Of a stretch of 64,000 bases of DNA, positions 18,216-27,860 are shown in pieces (the stretch's first letter is position 1; every line of letters begins with the position of its first letter). Origin of the DNA: Legionella gratiana (GTDB lineage Bacteria; Pseudomonadota; Gammaproteobacteria; Legionellales; Legionellaceae); contig NZ_LNYE01000022.1 in the NCBI RefSeq assembly GCF_001467695.1, forward strand, positions 435,813 to 499,812, written 5' to 3'. A program made the position numbers and the translations under genes. The notes under the pieces are model-generated. The model made no database searches, was not told the origin of the DNA, and was given only the letters and a program-made list of their open reading frames with translations.

Positions 18216-19118
18216 TCATGTCGTTTGATGTGTACCGAATACGGCAATACCCTGCCTACGAAACCAATATTCATCATTCTCTAAAAGATACGGCTTAAGC
18301 TCAGGAATATCATAAATATTTGCATAACCAGTGGTGACAAAATAACGTTTTCCAATAAGATAAAAATCTTTAGTCTCTTTAGAAGGACTTACTATAATAC
18401 GACCATTAGGAATGATTTTAATCAGTTGTTGCATAAACTGTATTATTTCCCTTTCCTTCTCAATTCCATTTTCAACACCTAAAAGGTAGGGAACAAATGC
18501 AGTATCAAAACTCTGCTTTTTATGAGTTACAGTAATTTTATCTACCGTACCTACATAAAATTGAATTTTTTTATCAAGCTCATAGTTCTCCTCTGTTTTC
18601 GTTTGAAGGGCTTTTTGCACCAAGGCCACCATATAATGAATATAAGCTCGTCTTAATGAATTGGGATGCAGAACCCAAAATAAAAAATGAACCCAATTCC
18701 CTTTGGGTAAATTGACTAAAGAGGGATACCAATACGTAAGTGAGGTGAATAGCTCACCAATTGATGCCTGAGGATTACCTTGAACATCATATTCCCGATA
18801 ATGATAATATTTTTTAAATGCTTTCATCCATGCAATCGTTACAGGATCTTTATCATAAGCAGTAACTGATTTTGCTCCCGCTTGCGCCATTAAAAAACTA
18901 CTATTTCCATGGCCAGGGATCACTAAAACATTTTTCCCTTCTATATCAGCTCGAATGTTGTATCGATTCTTTCGGTTTCCAATTAAAGCAGAGGATAAAT
19001 ATCGCTCTGCGCCCATTGGATATATTTGTACCTCTTTATTATCAGAGAGTCTTGTTACTCGCCGCTCTAAAATCCATTCTTTTTCTTGCTTGCTTAAAAT
19101 CGTTTCATAAGCGTGCAT
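18216..19118 (-). CDS. SAM-dependent transferase-like protein
   Basis: The Rossmann SAM-binding block GKNVLVIPGHGNSSFLMAQ is followed by an acidic second strand end (SVTAYDKDPVTIAWMK), as in class I methyltransferases. FDTAFVPYLLG and INGRIIVSP-like strands (IIPNGRIIVSP) come later. A basic, Trp-rich insertion (about residues 125-165) is not typical of small methyltransferases. The motif-I region also recalls BtaA-type aminocarboxypropyl transferases. AGGAAG precedes the ATG. It is the third gene of a tight operon after an amidase and an acyltransferase (gaps 11 and 15 bases), which suggests modification of a small molecule or lipid. Confidence 0.55.
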   Translation of the reverse strand: MHAYETILSKQEKEWILERRVTRLSDNKEVQIYPMGAERYLSSALIGNRKNRYNIRADIEGKNVLVIPGHGNSSFLMAQAGAKSVTAYDKDPVTIAWMKAFKKYYHYREYDVQGNPQASIGELFTSLTYWYPSLVNLPKGNWVHFLFWVLHPNSLRRAYIHYMVALVQKALQTKTEENYELDKKIQFYVGTVDKITVTHKKQSFDTAFVPYLLGVENGIEKEREIIQFMQQLIKIIPNGRIIVSPSKETKDFYLIGKRYFVTTGYANIYDIPELKPYLLENDEYWFRRQGIAVFGTHQTT

Positions 19119-19133
19119 AAATACTTCCTGCTC

Positions 19134-20333
19134 TTATTGTGATTGATTTAACTTTAATGGTTTTATTCTTCTTTTTATAAATAGATTTGACTTTAAATAA
19201 CTCAAGTTAAATTCTGCTGCAACTTTTCTCCCCAATGCTTGCGAAGGTTTTTCAATAAATAGATGAAGAAACCAAGAAAGCATCATTGCAATAGTACTGA
19301 CCATAATTAAAGATAGTCCTGTATTAATCCCTTTATCTAACAGAATGCGAAGAAACACATAACCACTAATACAATGAATAATATATAAAGGATAACTAAT
19401 ATCTGCTAAAAACTTAAAGAGTGGATTTGTCTTAAAAAAATAAGGAAAAGTATAAGCAAACATAAAGGTTAATAATGCTAAAGCATAACTCCATGCTAAA
19501 ATTAAGTTCTCTGAATAAGAACCCACCCACCAAGCAATACAAAATAAAAAAAACAAAAAACCTATTAGAAAATATCCTTGATTCGGCTCAAGCTTATGAC
19601 AATAAAGATAGTGAAACACAACACCAAGAAACATAAAAATGATGTATTGAGAGGGCAAGATAAAAACGCTACTCCAAATAAATGCAGTAAAATTACTTAT
19701 TGCCCATTCAGGAAGCATATAAGAGATATAACAGTTTATAAGAAAGAAAAGTACAGGGATAAAAAATACCTTAAGTGAGTATTGACGAAACCAAAATCTC
19801 AATAAGGCTACCAACACATAAAATTTCATTTCGATTTCTAAAGTCCAAATGATTGAATCAATATTTTTCGTCCCAATGATGTCCCGGATTCCAGGAACAT
19901 AGTGAATGATTATTTCTTGGGATGCGTAAGGCCACGAGGTTAAAAAATATTGGGTTCCTAAAAAAAGAACAAATATAGTGATACTAAACCCCAAAATATA
20001 AGTAGGAATAATTCGTAAAAAACGACTCACTAAAAAGCCTAGGCTAGTTGTTCTTTGTAATGAAAAGGGAATGACAAAACCGCTAATCAAAAAAAATAGA
20101 CCTACGCCATAAGAGCCCCAATCAAATAAAGAAAAGTTATTGAACCATGATATATAAATGGGTGTACTATAGTTTTCTGAGTCAAGTAATGGCGCATTGA
20201 TTAAGTGAGCTACAGTATCTCTTTTATACCAAAAGGTGCTGAAATAATGAGAGAGAACAACAAATAGAGCGGTAATCCCACGTAGTGTATTCACAAATTC
20301 AATCTTAGTTCCGGATTGTATGTTTTCTTGCAC
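19134..20333 (-). CDS. Acyltransferase 3 family membrane protein
   Basis: A 399-residue polytopic protein with the acyltransferase-3 opening FVNTLRGITALFVVLSHYF, the block GVGLFFLISGFVIPFSLQR, and about ten membrane segments. It lacks the SGNH domain found in the homologue at 12130. Family members transfer acyl groups to extracytoplasmic sugars or antibiotics. It sits between the exported amidase and the SAM-dependent transferase, with 11- and 15-base spacing, so all three are likely one transcript. Confidence 0.85.
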   Translation of the reverse strand: MQENIQSGTKIEFVNTLRGITALFVVLSHYFSTFWYKRDTVAHLINAPLLDSENYSTPIYISWFNNFSLFDWGSYGVGLFFLISGFVIPFSLQRTTSLGFLVSRFLRIIPTYILGFSITIFVLFLGTQYFLTSWPYASQEIIIHYVPGIRDIIGTKNIDSIIWTLEIEMKFYVLVALLRFWFRQYSLKVFFIPVLFFLINCYISYMLPEWAISNFTAFIWSSVFILPSQYIIFMFLGVVFHYLYCHKLEPNQGYFLIGFLFFLFCIAWWVGSYSENLILAWSYALALLTFMFAYTFPYFFKTNPLFKFLADISYPLYIIHCISGYVFLRILLDKGINTGLSLIMVSTIAMMLSWFLHLFIEKPSQALGRKVAAEFNLSYLKSNLFIKRRIKPLKLNQSQ

Positions 20334-20344
20334 GCTTACCTGGC

Positions 20345-22087
20345 CTAATTTTTTAGATGAATCTTGTTCAAATTATTTATTTCTTTGTTGACTAGAGTTT
20401 TAAATTGCTTTGCTTTAAGTTCCTTGGGTTGATTGCCCACACTATTGATTAAGACATTCATATAAGTTCTATAACCAATGTTTGTTATTAAATTATTGTA
20501 AGCAGGTATATCTAATTTTTGTAAAGACTTATTTTCTTCAGGCATCTTTGGTTTTATTCTGGGCTGAGATTTCTTTTCATAGGAGTATGCCATTTCAATT
20601 AGTTTCCCTTCGCTGAATTGTGTTCCGATTAATTCCACACCAATAGGCATTTGATGTCGATTATATCCAAAATTAATTGTAATTGCTGGTAGACCGGAAT
20701 TGGAAGAAACAGGTGCAAGCCATGTGTTCACTTCATCAGGATCATAAGTTGCAATGCCTACCGTACTGATGGGCATTAATAGAGCATCAAGTTTTTGTTG
20801 TTTCATTATTCGTTCAACGTATGTTCTATTTTTTGCAAATACCGCTAATGCTTTTTCATACTTAGGTCCATATTTAATGGGCATTGATGCAAAAAATTTG
20901 ATGCACTTTTGAACTTCACCAAAAACTCTTGTCCTATTTGAATCACATAAATCTTGGAAATTTTTACGTACTGAAGGATAAGAACTTAGATAATGATCGA
21001 CATCTTGTCTCATGCCCGCCATGTTAGGAGTGCGATCGGTGTTGAACTCAGGTAAATTCACTTCATCAATGATGATAGCTCCCGATTTTTTCATCCTATG
21101 TAATGATTGTCTAAATAGGTGTACGATGTCATCGGGCATATCTTTAAAGACATTTCTAGTTCCAACCTGATGTACAATTCCTATATGCTTTCCAGTTAAC
21201 CCATCTTCATTTAAGTAAACTGCATAAGTTTTTTCTCTTGGAACATTTCCTATTTTCGCGTCATCTGGATTTACTTTTGCAATAACATCCAAAACAGTTG
21301 CAAGATCTTGAACTGTTCTAGTTAAAGGCCCAGCGGTACCATCCAAATTTCCAGAAGGAAAGATGCCACTTTGACTAATTAAACCAGTACTAGGTCGTAA
21401 ACCGTAAACTCCATTAAAAGCCGCCGGGATCCGAACGGAACCACTATTATCTGTGCCAATTCCAATCACCGCAAAGTTAGCGCTGATCGCAGCTGCAGAT
21501 CCTCCACTTGAACCTCCAGGATTGTTTTCCGTATCATAAACATTACCAATTCGCCCAGTTCTACTGCTGATACCAAACATACCTGCAGCCAACTCATCCA
21601 TTCCCCCTTTTCCTAAAATAATTGCTCCGGCTTTTCTTAACTCAATTACTAAAAAAGCATCCTGAGTGGGTTGATTACCTAATAATGCTAAAGAACCAGA
21701 AGTTGTAGTTGCATCATAAGTATCAATATTGTCCTTTAATATAACAGGAATACAATGCAATGGCCCCATTAGCTGTTGCGTATTTGCATGCATTTTATCG
21801 AGTTGCCTCGCTTGCTCAATTACATTCTGATTAATTTCTGAAAATGCATTAATAGGTGCAAATTCTGCCGTACTCAAATTGTATTTTTTAATTCGTTCAA
21901 GATAGAGATTAACTAATTGCTCGCACGTTAATTGGTGATTTTTTAGTGCATTATGAATTGAGTTAATCGTTGTTTCTTCTAAAGAAAATAAGGAATTTTT
22001 AGGGATAAAATCAACATTATCAGCCTTAACAACATAAGATAGAAAAAATAATATTGAAAAAATCAATGAAATAGCCTTATTCATCAC
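20345..22087 (-). CDS. Exported amidase (amidase signature family)
   Basis: The amidase-signature Ser-Ser-Lys triad is present: Lys in IPVILKDNIDTYD, the Gly/Ser-rich block NPGGSSGGSAAAISANF, and the nucleophile region GTDNSGSVRIPA. The full GPLHCIPVILKDN lead-in matches the family. A signal peptide (MMNKAISLIFSILFFLSYVVKA) directs it to the periplasm, unlike GatA-type relatives. The 580-residue length is slightly above average, with an extra C-terminal basic tail. It is first gene of a three-gene operon and diverges from formate dehydrogenase. The substrate amide is unknown. Confidence 0.88.
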   Translation of the reverse strand: MMNKAISLIFSILFFLSYVVKADNVDFIPKNSLFSLEETTINSIHNALKNHQLTCEQLVNLYLERIKKYNLSTAEFAPINAFSEINQNVIEQARQLDKMHANTQQLMGPLHCIPVILKDNIDTYDATTTSGSLALLGNQPTQDAFLVIELRKAGAIILGKGGMDELAAGMFGISSRTGRIGNVYDTENNPGGSSGGSAAAISANFAVIGIGTDNSGSVRIPAAFNGVYGLRPSTGLISQSGIFPSGNLDGTAGPLTRTVQDLATVLDVIAKVNPDDAKIGNVPREKTYAVYLNEDGLTGKHIGIVHQVGTRNVFKDMPDDIVHLFRQSLHRMKKSGAIIIDEVNLPEFNTDRTPNMAGMRQDVDHYLSSYPSVRKNFQDLCDSNRTRVFGEVQKCIKFFASMPIKYGPKYEKALAVFAKNRTYVERIMKQQKLDALLMPISTVGIATYDPDEVNTWLAPVSSNSGLPAITINFGYNRHQMPIGVELIGTQFSEGKLIEMAYSYEKKSQPRIKPKMPEENKSLQKLDIPAYNNLITNIGYRTYMNVLINSVGNQPKELKAKQFKTLVNKEINNLNKIHLKN

Positions 22088-22288
22088 AAAAAGCCTTTTA
22101 CATTCAATAAATTTCGTACGGCTTACCAGTATAATGCAATTTGATAAACAAACATAAGAAATCTTTCGCTTGTAACGAATAATGATGCTACATTATGGGT
22201 TCTGCTATTTTTGGCTGATCGAAAGCAAACTTTTTCTAGATTTAAGCACAATTCATACCCCTTTAACCATTTAATTTAAGGAAAAATT

Positions 22289-23473
22289 ATGGCTAAAATT
22301 CTGTGTGTTCTTTATGATGATCCAATTCATGGTTATCCCAAAATTTACGCGCGTCATGATCTACCCATCATAGAGCAATATCCTGATGGACAAAGCATTC
22401 CTACTCCTAAGCATCTCGATTTTAAACCAGGTACTTTATTGGGTTCAGTATCTGGGGAGTTAGGCTTGCGTCAATTTCTTGAATCCCAAGGACATCAGTT
22501 TATAGTAACCTCAGATAAAGAAGGTCCAAACTCTATTTTCGAAAAAGAATTACCTGATGCAGATGTGGTTATTTCACAACCTTTTTGGCCTGCATATTTA
22601 ACTTCGGAACGAATCGCTAAAGCTAAAAAACTAAAATTAGTAATTACTGCAGGTATAGGCTCGGATCATGTTGATTTGCAAGCGGCGATAGAAAATCATA
22701 TTACAGTCGCTGAAGTGACTTACTCAAACAGCATCAGCGTGGCTGAGCATGTGGTGATGATGATTCTGGCATTAGTACGTAATTATTTACCCTCTTATCA
22801 TTGGGCTGTACAAAAAGGTTGGAATATCGCTGATTGTATTCAGCGTTCATATGATCTTGAAGGTATGACTGTAGGTTCCGTTGCATGTGGACGCATAGGT
22901 CTAGCAGTCATGAGACGTTTAAAACCTTTTGATGTCAAATTGCATTATACCGATCGCCATCGTTTACCTGAAAAAACAGAAAAAGACTTAGGCTTAATTT
23001 TTCATGAGAATATTGAATCATTGGTACAAGTATGTGATGTGGTTACCATTAATTGTCCTTTGACACCTGAAACAGAAAATCTGTTTGATGAAAAACTTCT
23101 TCGTCAAATGAAGCATGGTGCTTATCTTATCAACACAGCTCGAGGTAAAATATGTAATCGCGAGGCAATTGTAAACGCTTGTGAAAATGGTCAGCTTGCT
23201 GGCTATGCGGGTGATGTTTGGTTTCCACAACCTGCGCCTAAAGATCATCCTTGGCGAACTATGCCCCATCATGGAATGACTCCACATATTTCTGGAACAT
23301 CTTTATCAGCACAAGCACGTTACGCAGCAGGAACACGAGAAATTTTGGAGTGTTGGTTTGAAGGACGCCCAATTCGTGATGTTTACTTAATTGTTGATAA
23401 CGGTGAACTCGCGGGTACCGGAGCGCATTCGTATACCACAGGTAATGTAACCTCCGGAGCTGAAGAAGCCTGA
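22289..23473 (+). CDS. fdh: NAD-dependent formate dehydrogenase
   Basis: Cofactor-independent D-2-hydroxyacid-dehydrogenase-type FDH oxidising formate to CO2 with NAD. The match to the Pseudomonas-type enzyme is strong: ISQPFWPAYLTSERI, TAGIGSDHVDLQAA, VAEVTYSNSISVAEHVVMM, the nucleotide-binding block GSVACGRIGLAVMRR (a Cys where Ala is common), HYTDRHRLP with the NAD-selecting Asp, and PAPKDHPWRTMPHHGMTPH carrying the catalytic His. At 394 residues it is about full length. AAGGAAAAATT precedes the ATG. It is monocistronic. In an amino-acid-eating intracellular organism it may serve formate detoxification and NADH supply. Confidence 0.92.
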   Translation: MAKILCVLYDDPIHGYPKIYARHDLPIIEQYPDGQSIPTPKHLDFKPGTLLGSVSGELGLRQFLESQGHQFIVTSDKEGPNSIFEKELPDADVVISQPFWPAYLTSERIAKAKKLKLVITAGIGSDHVDLQAAIENHITVAEVTYSNSISVAEHVVMMILALVRNYLPSYHWAVQKGWNIADCIQRSYDLEGMTVGSVACGRIGLAVMRRLKPFDVKLHYTDRHRLPEKTEKDLGLIFHENIESLVQVCDVVTINCPLTPETENLFDEKLLRQMKHGAYLINTARGKICNREAIVNACENGQLAGYAGDVWFPQPAPKDHPWRTMPHHGMTPHISGTSLSAQARYAAGTREILECWFEGRPIRDVYLIVDNGELAGTGAHSYTTGNVTSGAEEA

Positions 23474-23522
23474 GTTGGCGTTTACTTTACTAGTGCATGC
23501 TTAAAATTTGTCCGCATAGGCA

Positions 23523-23642
23523 CACTGCCATTGACTTAAGAATGTTGTCATTTTCACGACAGCGGAAATCCATTTCTACAGAAGCATTGTGCCTCCATCA
23601 TCATGGCTCTCGATTTCCCGATTTCTGAAGCTAATGGCAGTG
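23523..23642. repeat. Intergenic inverted-repeat element
   Basis: Arms CACTGCCATT (23523-23532) and AATGGCAGTG (23633-23642) are perfect complements, with weaker pairing further in (GACTTAAG against CTGAAGCT). The interior holds a degenerate REP-like block (GTCATTTTCACGACAGCGGA). It resembles a decayed dispersed repeat between fdh and the cyclase gene. Confidence 0.5.
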
Positions 23643-23722
23643 TCGCAGGCCTATTAGCCTAGTTTCATTATAAAACGTATATACTTATAGAAAAAAGTAC
23701 TAAAAAAAGGCTAAGAAGCATT

Positions 23723-25801
23723 ATGATTCATCCCATCAAAGTGAGTATTTATTTATGCATTATTACCTTATTTGTGCTTTTATTAAGCCTTGTTGGTTCA
23801 ACTATTATTAGCATTAATTATGTCGCATTAAATAAAATACTAAGTTCCAGTGCCCATAACTCAATCGAACAAACATCTGAATTAATTAGAAATCATATTT
23901 CTAACTATTTACGCCCATTAAATCATGATCTTATCCAAATTCAATACATGATAACCCATGATATCATTGACGATCGAGATGAATTTGAAGCCTATATTTT
24001 TAATATCGTTCGTGAAAACCCAGGAATTTCAGCAGCTTATTATGCAACATTAAATGGAGATGTTTATGGAGTGGATCGTCAAGAACAAGGGATAATTGCA
24101 GTTGATATTATTACCAATTCAGTAAAACCTCCTCGTAAAATTCGTTATGACTATGATGACCAAGGACATTTTCTAAAAAAAACAACACTAACTATAAACT
24201 ATGATCCTAGAACCCGTCCATGGTATCAAGAGGCAGTTAAAGCGAAGAAACTGGTGTGGACTAACATCTACAAATTCCATTCATTCACTAAAAATACCTA
24301 TTATACCTATGGCATTACTGCAACAGTTCCCATTTACGATAAACATAACAAGCTGCAAGGGGTGTTGGGAATGGACATTGCAATCAATAGTATTCAACGA
24401 TTCATCAATAAATTGCAAGTTACACCTAACTCAATTATTTATATAACTAATGAAAAAAATCAAATTATAGCCTATAGAAATCCAAAACAACTACTAGACA
24501 TCCGTGGGGAAAAATTAACACCAAAAGATCTCAGATTTAAGATCCCCATCCCCTTTTCTGAACTGGATCGAAGCGATCAGCAAACTCCAATTACATTCTA
24601 TGAGTATAACAATCAGCAATTCTTTTTAGTAAATCAACCTATTTTTAACGCAAATTCAGAAAAAATTTGGCATATTACGATTATTGTACCAGCAAGCGAT
24701 GTTTTATCTCCACTAAGAAGCTTAAGCATCAAAATATTATTTTTGACTGTTTTTGTTCTTATTCTAGGTGTTCTAATTGCTCGTTTGGTTTCACAAAAAA
24801 TATCACGCCCGATTATTAAACTGTCTAAGGATGCTCAAGAAATTACACAATTAAAACTTCACCCCAAGCCTTTACTGAAAACAATGATCAAAGAAATCAG
24901 CTACATGGATAAAAGCCTTTCAAATATGCGTTCGAGTCTTGCTTCATTTCAGCGCTATGTACCAAGCTCATTGGTAAAAAAATTATTACGTAGTGGTAAA
25001 ATTGCTAAGGTAGGTGGAGAACATCAAAATATCACTATACTCTTTTCTGATATTAAAGATTTTACCAAGCTCGCTGAAGCTACCCCTCCCAAAAAATTAA
25101 TGAATTATCTCTCCGAATATTTTCAATTGATGACAGATACAGTTCTTATTCATCAAGGAATATTAGATAAATATATAGGCGATGCGATTATGGCGCTTTG
25201 GAATACCCCCTTACCTGATGCAGACCATATCCTTCATGCCTGCCAAACTGCTGTCAGCATGATAGAACGAGTTGCCCAGTTTAATGTTAAAAATCAGCAC
25301 CTTGAATTCCCCAAGCTTATTCTAAGAATTGGAATCCATTCAGGAGATGCCATTGTTGGTAATGTTGGCTCAGAGGAGCGACTGAGTTTTACAGCTTTAG
25401 GAGATTCAGTAAATTTAACCAGTCGTCTTGAAGCAATTAATAAAGCCTATAATACTCAGATTATTGTCAGTAAGCCCATCTACGACGCAGCCAAAAACCA
25501 CTTTCCTTTTCGTTTACTTGATGAAGTGGCTGTTCGTGGAAAACGGGAGAGTACTACCATTTATGAGCTTATAACAGCACAAAACCTTCAAAATCTAAAA
25601 CAACATATAGCAGAATTTGAATCTGCCTTTTGTTATTACCAAAAAGGGAATTGGGATGAAAGTCTTAAGTTATTTGCACAACTTACTCCTGCCTATCCCG
25701 GTGATCAGTTAGCAGAACTTTATATGAAACGTTGTCAAATATTAATAAAAAAGCCATCAGAAATTTGGGATGGAATCTGGCGAGACGAAAACGAATTTTA
25801 A
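23723..25801 (+). CDS. Membrane class III adenylate cyclase with Cache sensor
   Basis: Layout: N-terminal membrane helix (residues 10-33), periplasmic dCache-type ligand-binding region (about 40-330, with RTRPWYQEAVKAKKLVWT), second helix (about 335-355), HAMP-like linker, and a class III catalytic domain (about 430-610). Metal aspartates sit in ILFSDIKDFTKLAE and YIGDAIMALW. Lys in LDKYIGD and Asp in LGDSVNLTSRLEA fit ATP specificity. The transition-state Asn/Arg pair is also in NLTSRLE. A short TPR-like tail ends the chain. It makes cAMP in response to an extracellular small molecule. Legionella typically encode several such cyclases. Confidence 0.9.
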   Translation: MIHPIKVSIYLCIITLFVLLLSLVGSTIISINYVALNKILSSSAHNSIEQTSELIRNHISNYLRPLNHDLIQIQYMITHDIIDDRDEFEAYIFNIVRENPGISAAYYATLNGDVYGVDRQEQGIIAVDIITNSVKPPRKIRYDYDDQGHFLKKTTLTINYDPRTRPWYQEAVKAKKLVWTNIYKFHSFTKNTYYTYGITATVPIYDKHNKLQGVLGMDIAINSIQRFINKLQVTPNSIIYITNEKNQIIAYRNPKQLLDIRGEKLTPKDLRFKIPIPFSELDRSDQQTPITFYEYNNQQFFLVNQPIFNANSEKIWHITIIVPASDVLSPLRSLSIKILFLTVFVLILGVLIARLVSQKISRPIIKLSKDAQEITQLKLHPKPLLKTMIKEISYMDKSLSNMRSSLASFQRYVPSSLVKKLLRSGKIAKVGGEHQNITILFSDIKDFTKLAEATPPKKLMNYLSEYFQLMTDTVLIHQGILDKYIGDAIMALWNTPLPDADHILHACQTAVSMIERVAQFNVKNQHLEFPKLILRIGIHSGDAIVGNVGSEERLSFTALGDSVNLTSRLEAINKAYNTQIIVSKPIYDAAKNHFPFRLLDEVAVRGKRESTTIYELITAQNLQNLKQHIAEFESAFCYYQKGNWDESLKLFAQLTPAYPGDQLAELYMKRCQILIKKPSEIWDGIWRDENEF

Positions 25802-25906
25802 TTATGTTTTAAAGACAACCTCATTATATTCAAATTAATTAATCCTATCTTTAATAAAATCAACTATACTATTCTATAATTTTAACTACTAAGGATGGAA
25901 CGTAAC

Positions 25907-26350
25907 ATGTATAAGAAAATCGCTCAAACAGTTTTATTTACCTGCACTTTAGTGCTTAGCCCAGTAGTTTTAGCTAATTCCTGTGGTTGTGGGAAAGGAT
26001 TGAAACAGATGGTTGAATCTTTAAAACTTGATGACAACCAAAAAGATAAAATCAAACCTATCTTAGAACAGCTTGCATCGACAATAAAAAACGATGCCAG
26101 CCAAATGCAGGATTTAGAGCAACAACTGCAGCAACAATCTGAATCAGCTAATATGGATCAAGCAACAGTAGATAGTTTGATTGACAAAAAATCAAAACTT
26201 ATTGGAGACATGATTAAAGCAAAAGTAACCGCTAAAAATCAAATATATGCTGTTCTTAATCCACAACAAAAAACTGAGTTGCAAAGCAAAATAAAAAATA
26301 TGGACAAAAAAATGGCAGATCAATTCAAAAGCTGCCATGATGATGAGTAG
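25907..26350 (+). CDS. Spy/CpxP-like periplasmic protein
   Basis: ATG at 25907 (MYKKIAQT) is chosen because AAGGATGG precedes it. A signal peptide ends at VVLA, followed by NSCGCGKG, then a helical body with two LTxxQ-like elements (LKLDDNQKDKIKPIL and LNPQQKTELQSK). This is the pattern of the Spy/CpxP/CnrX heavy-metal and envelope-stress family. The Cys-Gly-Cys-Gly at the mature N-terminus may bind metal or form a disulfide. At 147 residues the size fits. A strong terminator follows, so it is a single-gene transcript. Confidence 0.75.
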   Translation: MYKKIAQTVLFTCTLVLSPVVLANSCGCGKGLKQMVESLKLDDNQKDKIKPILEQLASTIKNDASQMQDLEQQLQQQSESANMDQATVDSLIDKKSKLIGDMIKAKVTAKNQIYAVLNPQQKTELQSKIKNMDKKMADQFKSCHDDE

Positions 26351-26364
26351 CTAATTAACATTTC

Positions 26365-26396
26365 AATTCAGGAACAATAATTGTTCCTGAATTTTT
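26365..26396 (+). terminator. Rho-independent terminator after the Spy-like gene
   Basis: A 13-bp perfect stem (26365-26377 / 26381-26393) with a three-base loop runs into TTTTT ending at 26396. It lies only five bases before the next start codon, so the amidase gene needs its own promoter or readthrough. Confidence 0.85.
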
Positions 26397-26401
26397 AACC
26401 A

Positions 26402-27826
26402 ATGTCAGGTAATTTAATGTTATTAAATGAATATCTTCGCTGTGATGTACTCGAGCTTGCTCAACTTATTAAAAAAAAGGAAGTAAATGCTTATGAAGTG
26501 CTTGATTGTGCTCTCATGCGAGTCAATGAAGTCAATCCCTTACTTAATGCAATTGTACTTAGTTGCCCTGATTTTGCAAAAAAATGCCTTAAAAATCTTC
26601 GTGGAGATGAGCCCTATTATGGAGTTCCCTTATTAGTTAAAGACTTAGGACACCATATTATGGGTATTCGCAGTACAGAAGGATCGCGTTTTTTTGCTAT
26701 GAATATTGATATGTTCACGAGTGATTTGGTGAATAAGCTTATTTCTTTGGGTTTTATACCTTTTGCAAAAACAAACACACCTGAATTAGGCCTCTCTTAC
26801 GTTACTGAATCCATTTTACATGGACCTTGTCGGAATCCGTATGATCTCAATCGAACTTGCGGAGGATCTTCAGGAGGCTCGGCAGCAGCAGTTTCAACGG
26901 GTATTGCTCCCATAGCGACTGCAAGCGATGGCGGTGGTTCGATCAGGATCCCTGCTTCATGTTGTGGTTTAATAGGATTTAAGCCAACCAATGGATTAAC
27001 ACCATCAGGTCCTTCAACTAATGAATTATGGTCTGGTTTAGCAGTAAATTTTGTCTTGACTCGTTCACTTAGAGACTCTGAGACATTATTTCATGAATTA
27101 ATAGCTCCTCGAAAACTTTCACCACCTTCACCTAAGAAGAGATTAACTATTATTCGCCTAGATGGAGCATTTTCGACGGTTCCAATTGCATCACCATACC
27201 TTATTGCAATGCATCACGTTGAAGAGTTATTAAGAAAATTAGGCCACACAATACAAAAAAGAAGTTTGGCTTTGGATTTCAAAGCAATTGGTGAAAACGC
27301 CATAACCTTAATAGCCGCTAATACATTTACAACAATAAAAATCCAAGAAATACAATTAAAAAGAAAAGTAATACCCGATGAACTCGAGCCAATTACTTGG
27401 GACTTTTATCAACGTGGGCAAGCAATTTCTGCATATGAATATCTAATTGCTAAGAGACATTTATATCAACTATTTCGTCCCTTGCATCAGTTATTGAGTC
27501 AAACCGATGTAATCCTAACTCCTGCTTTAGCTCAACTCCCTTTATTAATCGGTGAATTAAAAACGCATGATGAGTTTGAGTATTATTTACAAAAAAATCT
27601 TGAGTTTTCTCCATTCACCTCTTTGTTTAATCAAGCTGGCCTACCCGCTATCACTATTCCTATCCTGTTCCATCACCATCTACCAATTTCAATCCAATTA
27701 GGTGCTGCTCAAGAAAATGATTTGCTGCTCTACTCACTGGCAAAACAGCTACAATTGATGCTACCGGATTTTAGCCAAGCAATAAATGTTGCAACAAATC
27801 AACACAAATTTAATGATACTTTATAG
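26402..27826 (+). CDS. Amidase signature family protein (cytoplasmic)
   Basis: The Lys of the triad is in YGVPLLVKDLGHH. The Ser-rich block is CGGSSGGSAAAVSTGIAPIA, and the nucleophile region is SDGGGSIRIPASCCGLIG. There is no signal peptide, unlike the amidase at 20345. The 474 residues match GatA and 6-aminohexanoate-cyclic-dimer hydrolase relatives, but no gatB/gatC is adjacent, so it is not a tRNA amidotransferase by context. The in-frame ATG at 26417 has a better ribosome site (AGG) than the one at 26402, because the strong terminator abuts the latter. Confidence 0.85.
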   Translation: MSGNLMLLNEYLRCDVLELAQLIKKKEVNAYEVLDCALMRVNEVNPLLNAIVLSCPDFAKKCLKNLRGDEPYYGVPLLVKDLGHHIMGIRSTEGSRFFAMNIDMFTSDLVNKLISLGFIPFAKTNTPELGLSYVTESILHGPCRNPYDLNRTCGGSSGGSAAAVSTGIAPIATASDGGGSIRIPASCCGLIGFKPTNGLTPSGPSTNELWSGLAVNFVLTRSLRDSETLFHELIAPRKLSPPSPKKRLTIIRLDGAFSTVPIASPYLIAMHHVEELLRKLGHTIQKRSLALDFKAIGENAITLIAANTFTTIKIQEIQLKRKVIPDELEPITWDFYQRGQAISAYEYLIAKRHLYQLFRPLHQLLSQTDVILTPALAQLPLLIGELKTHDEFEYYLQKNLEFSPFTSLFNQAGLPAITIPILFHHHLPISIQLGAAQENDLLLYSLAKQLQLMLPDFSQAINVATNQHKFNDTL

Positions 27827-27860
27827 ACTCGTCTAATTTCGTATATGTTCAGTGAACCAC

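Noticed and set aside
26402..27826. GatA subunit of the Glu-tRNA(Gln) amidotransferase
   Set aside because: No gatB or gatC neighbours, and the sequence is closer to general amidases.
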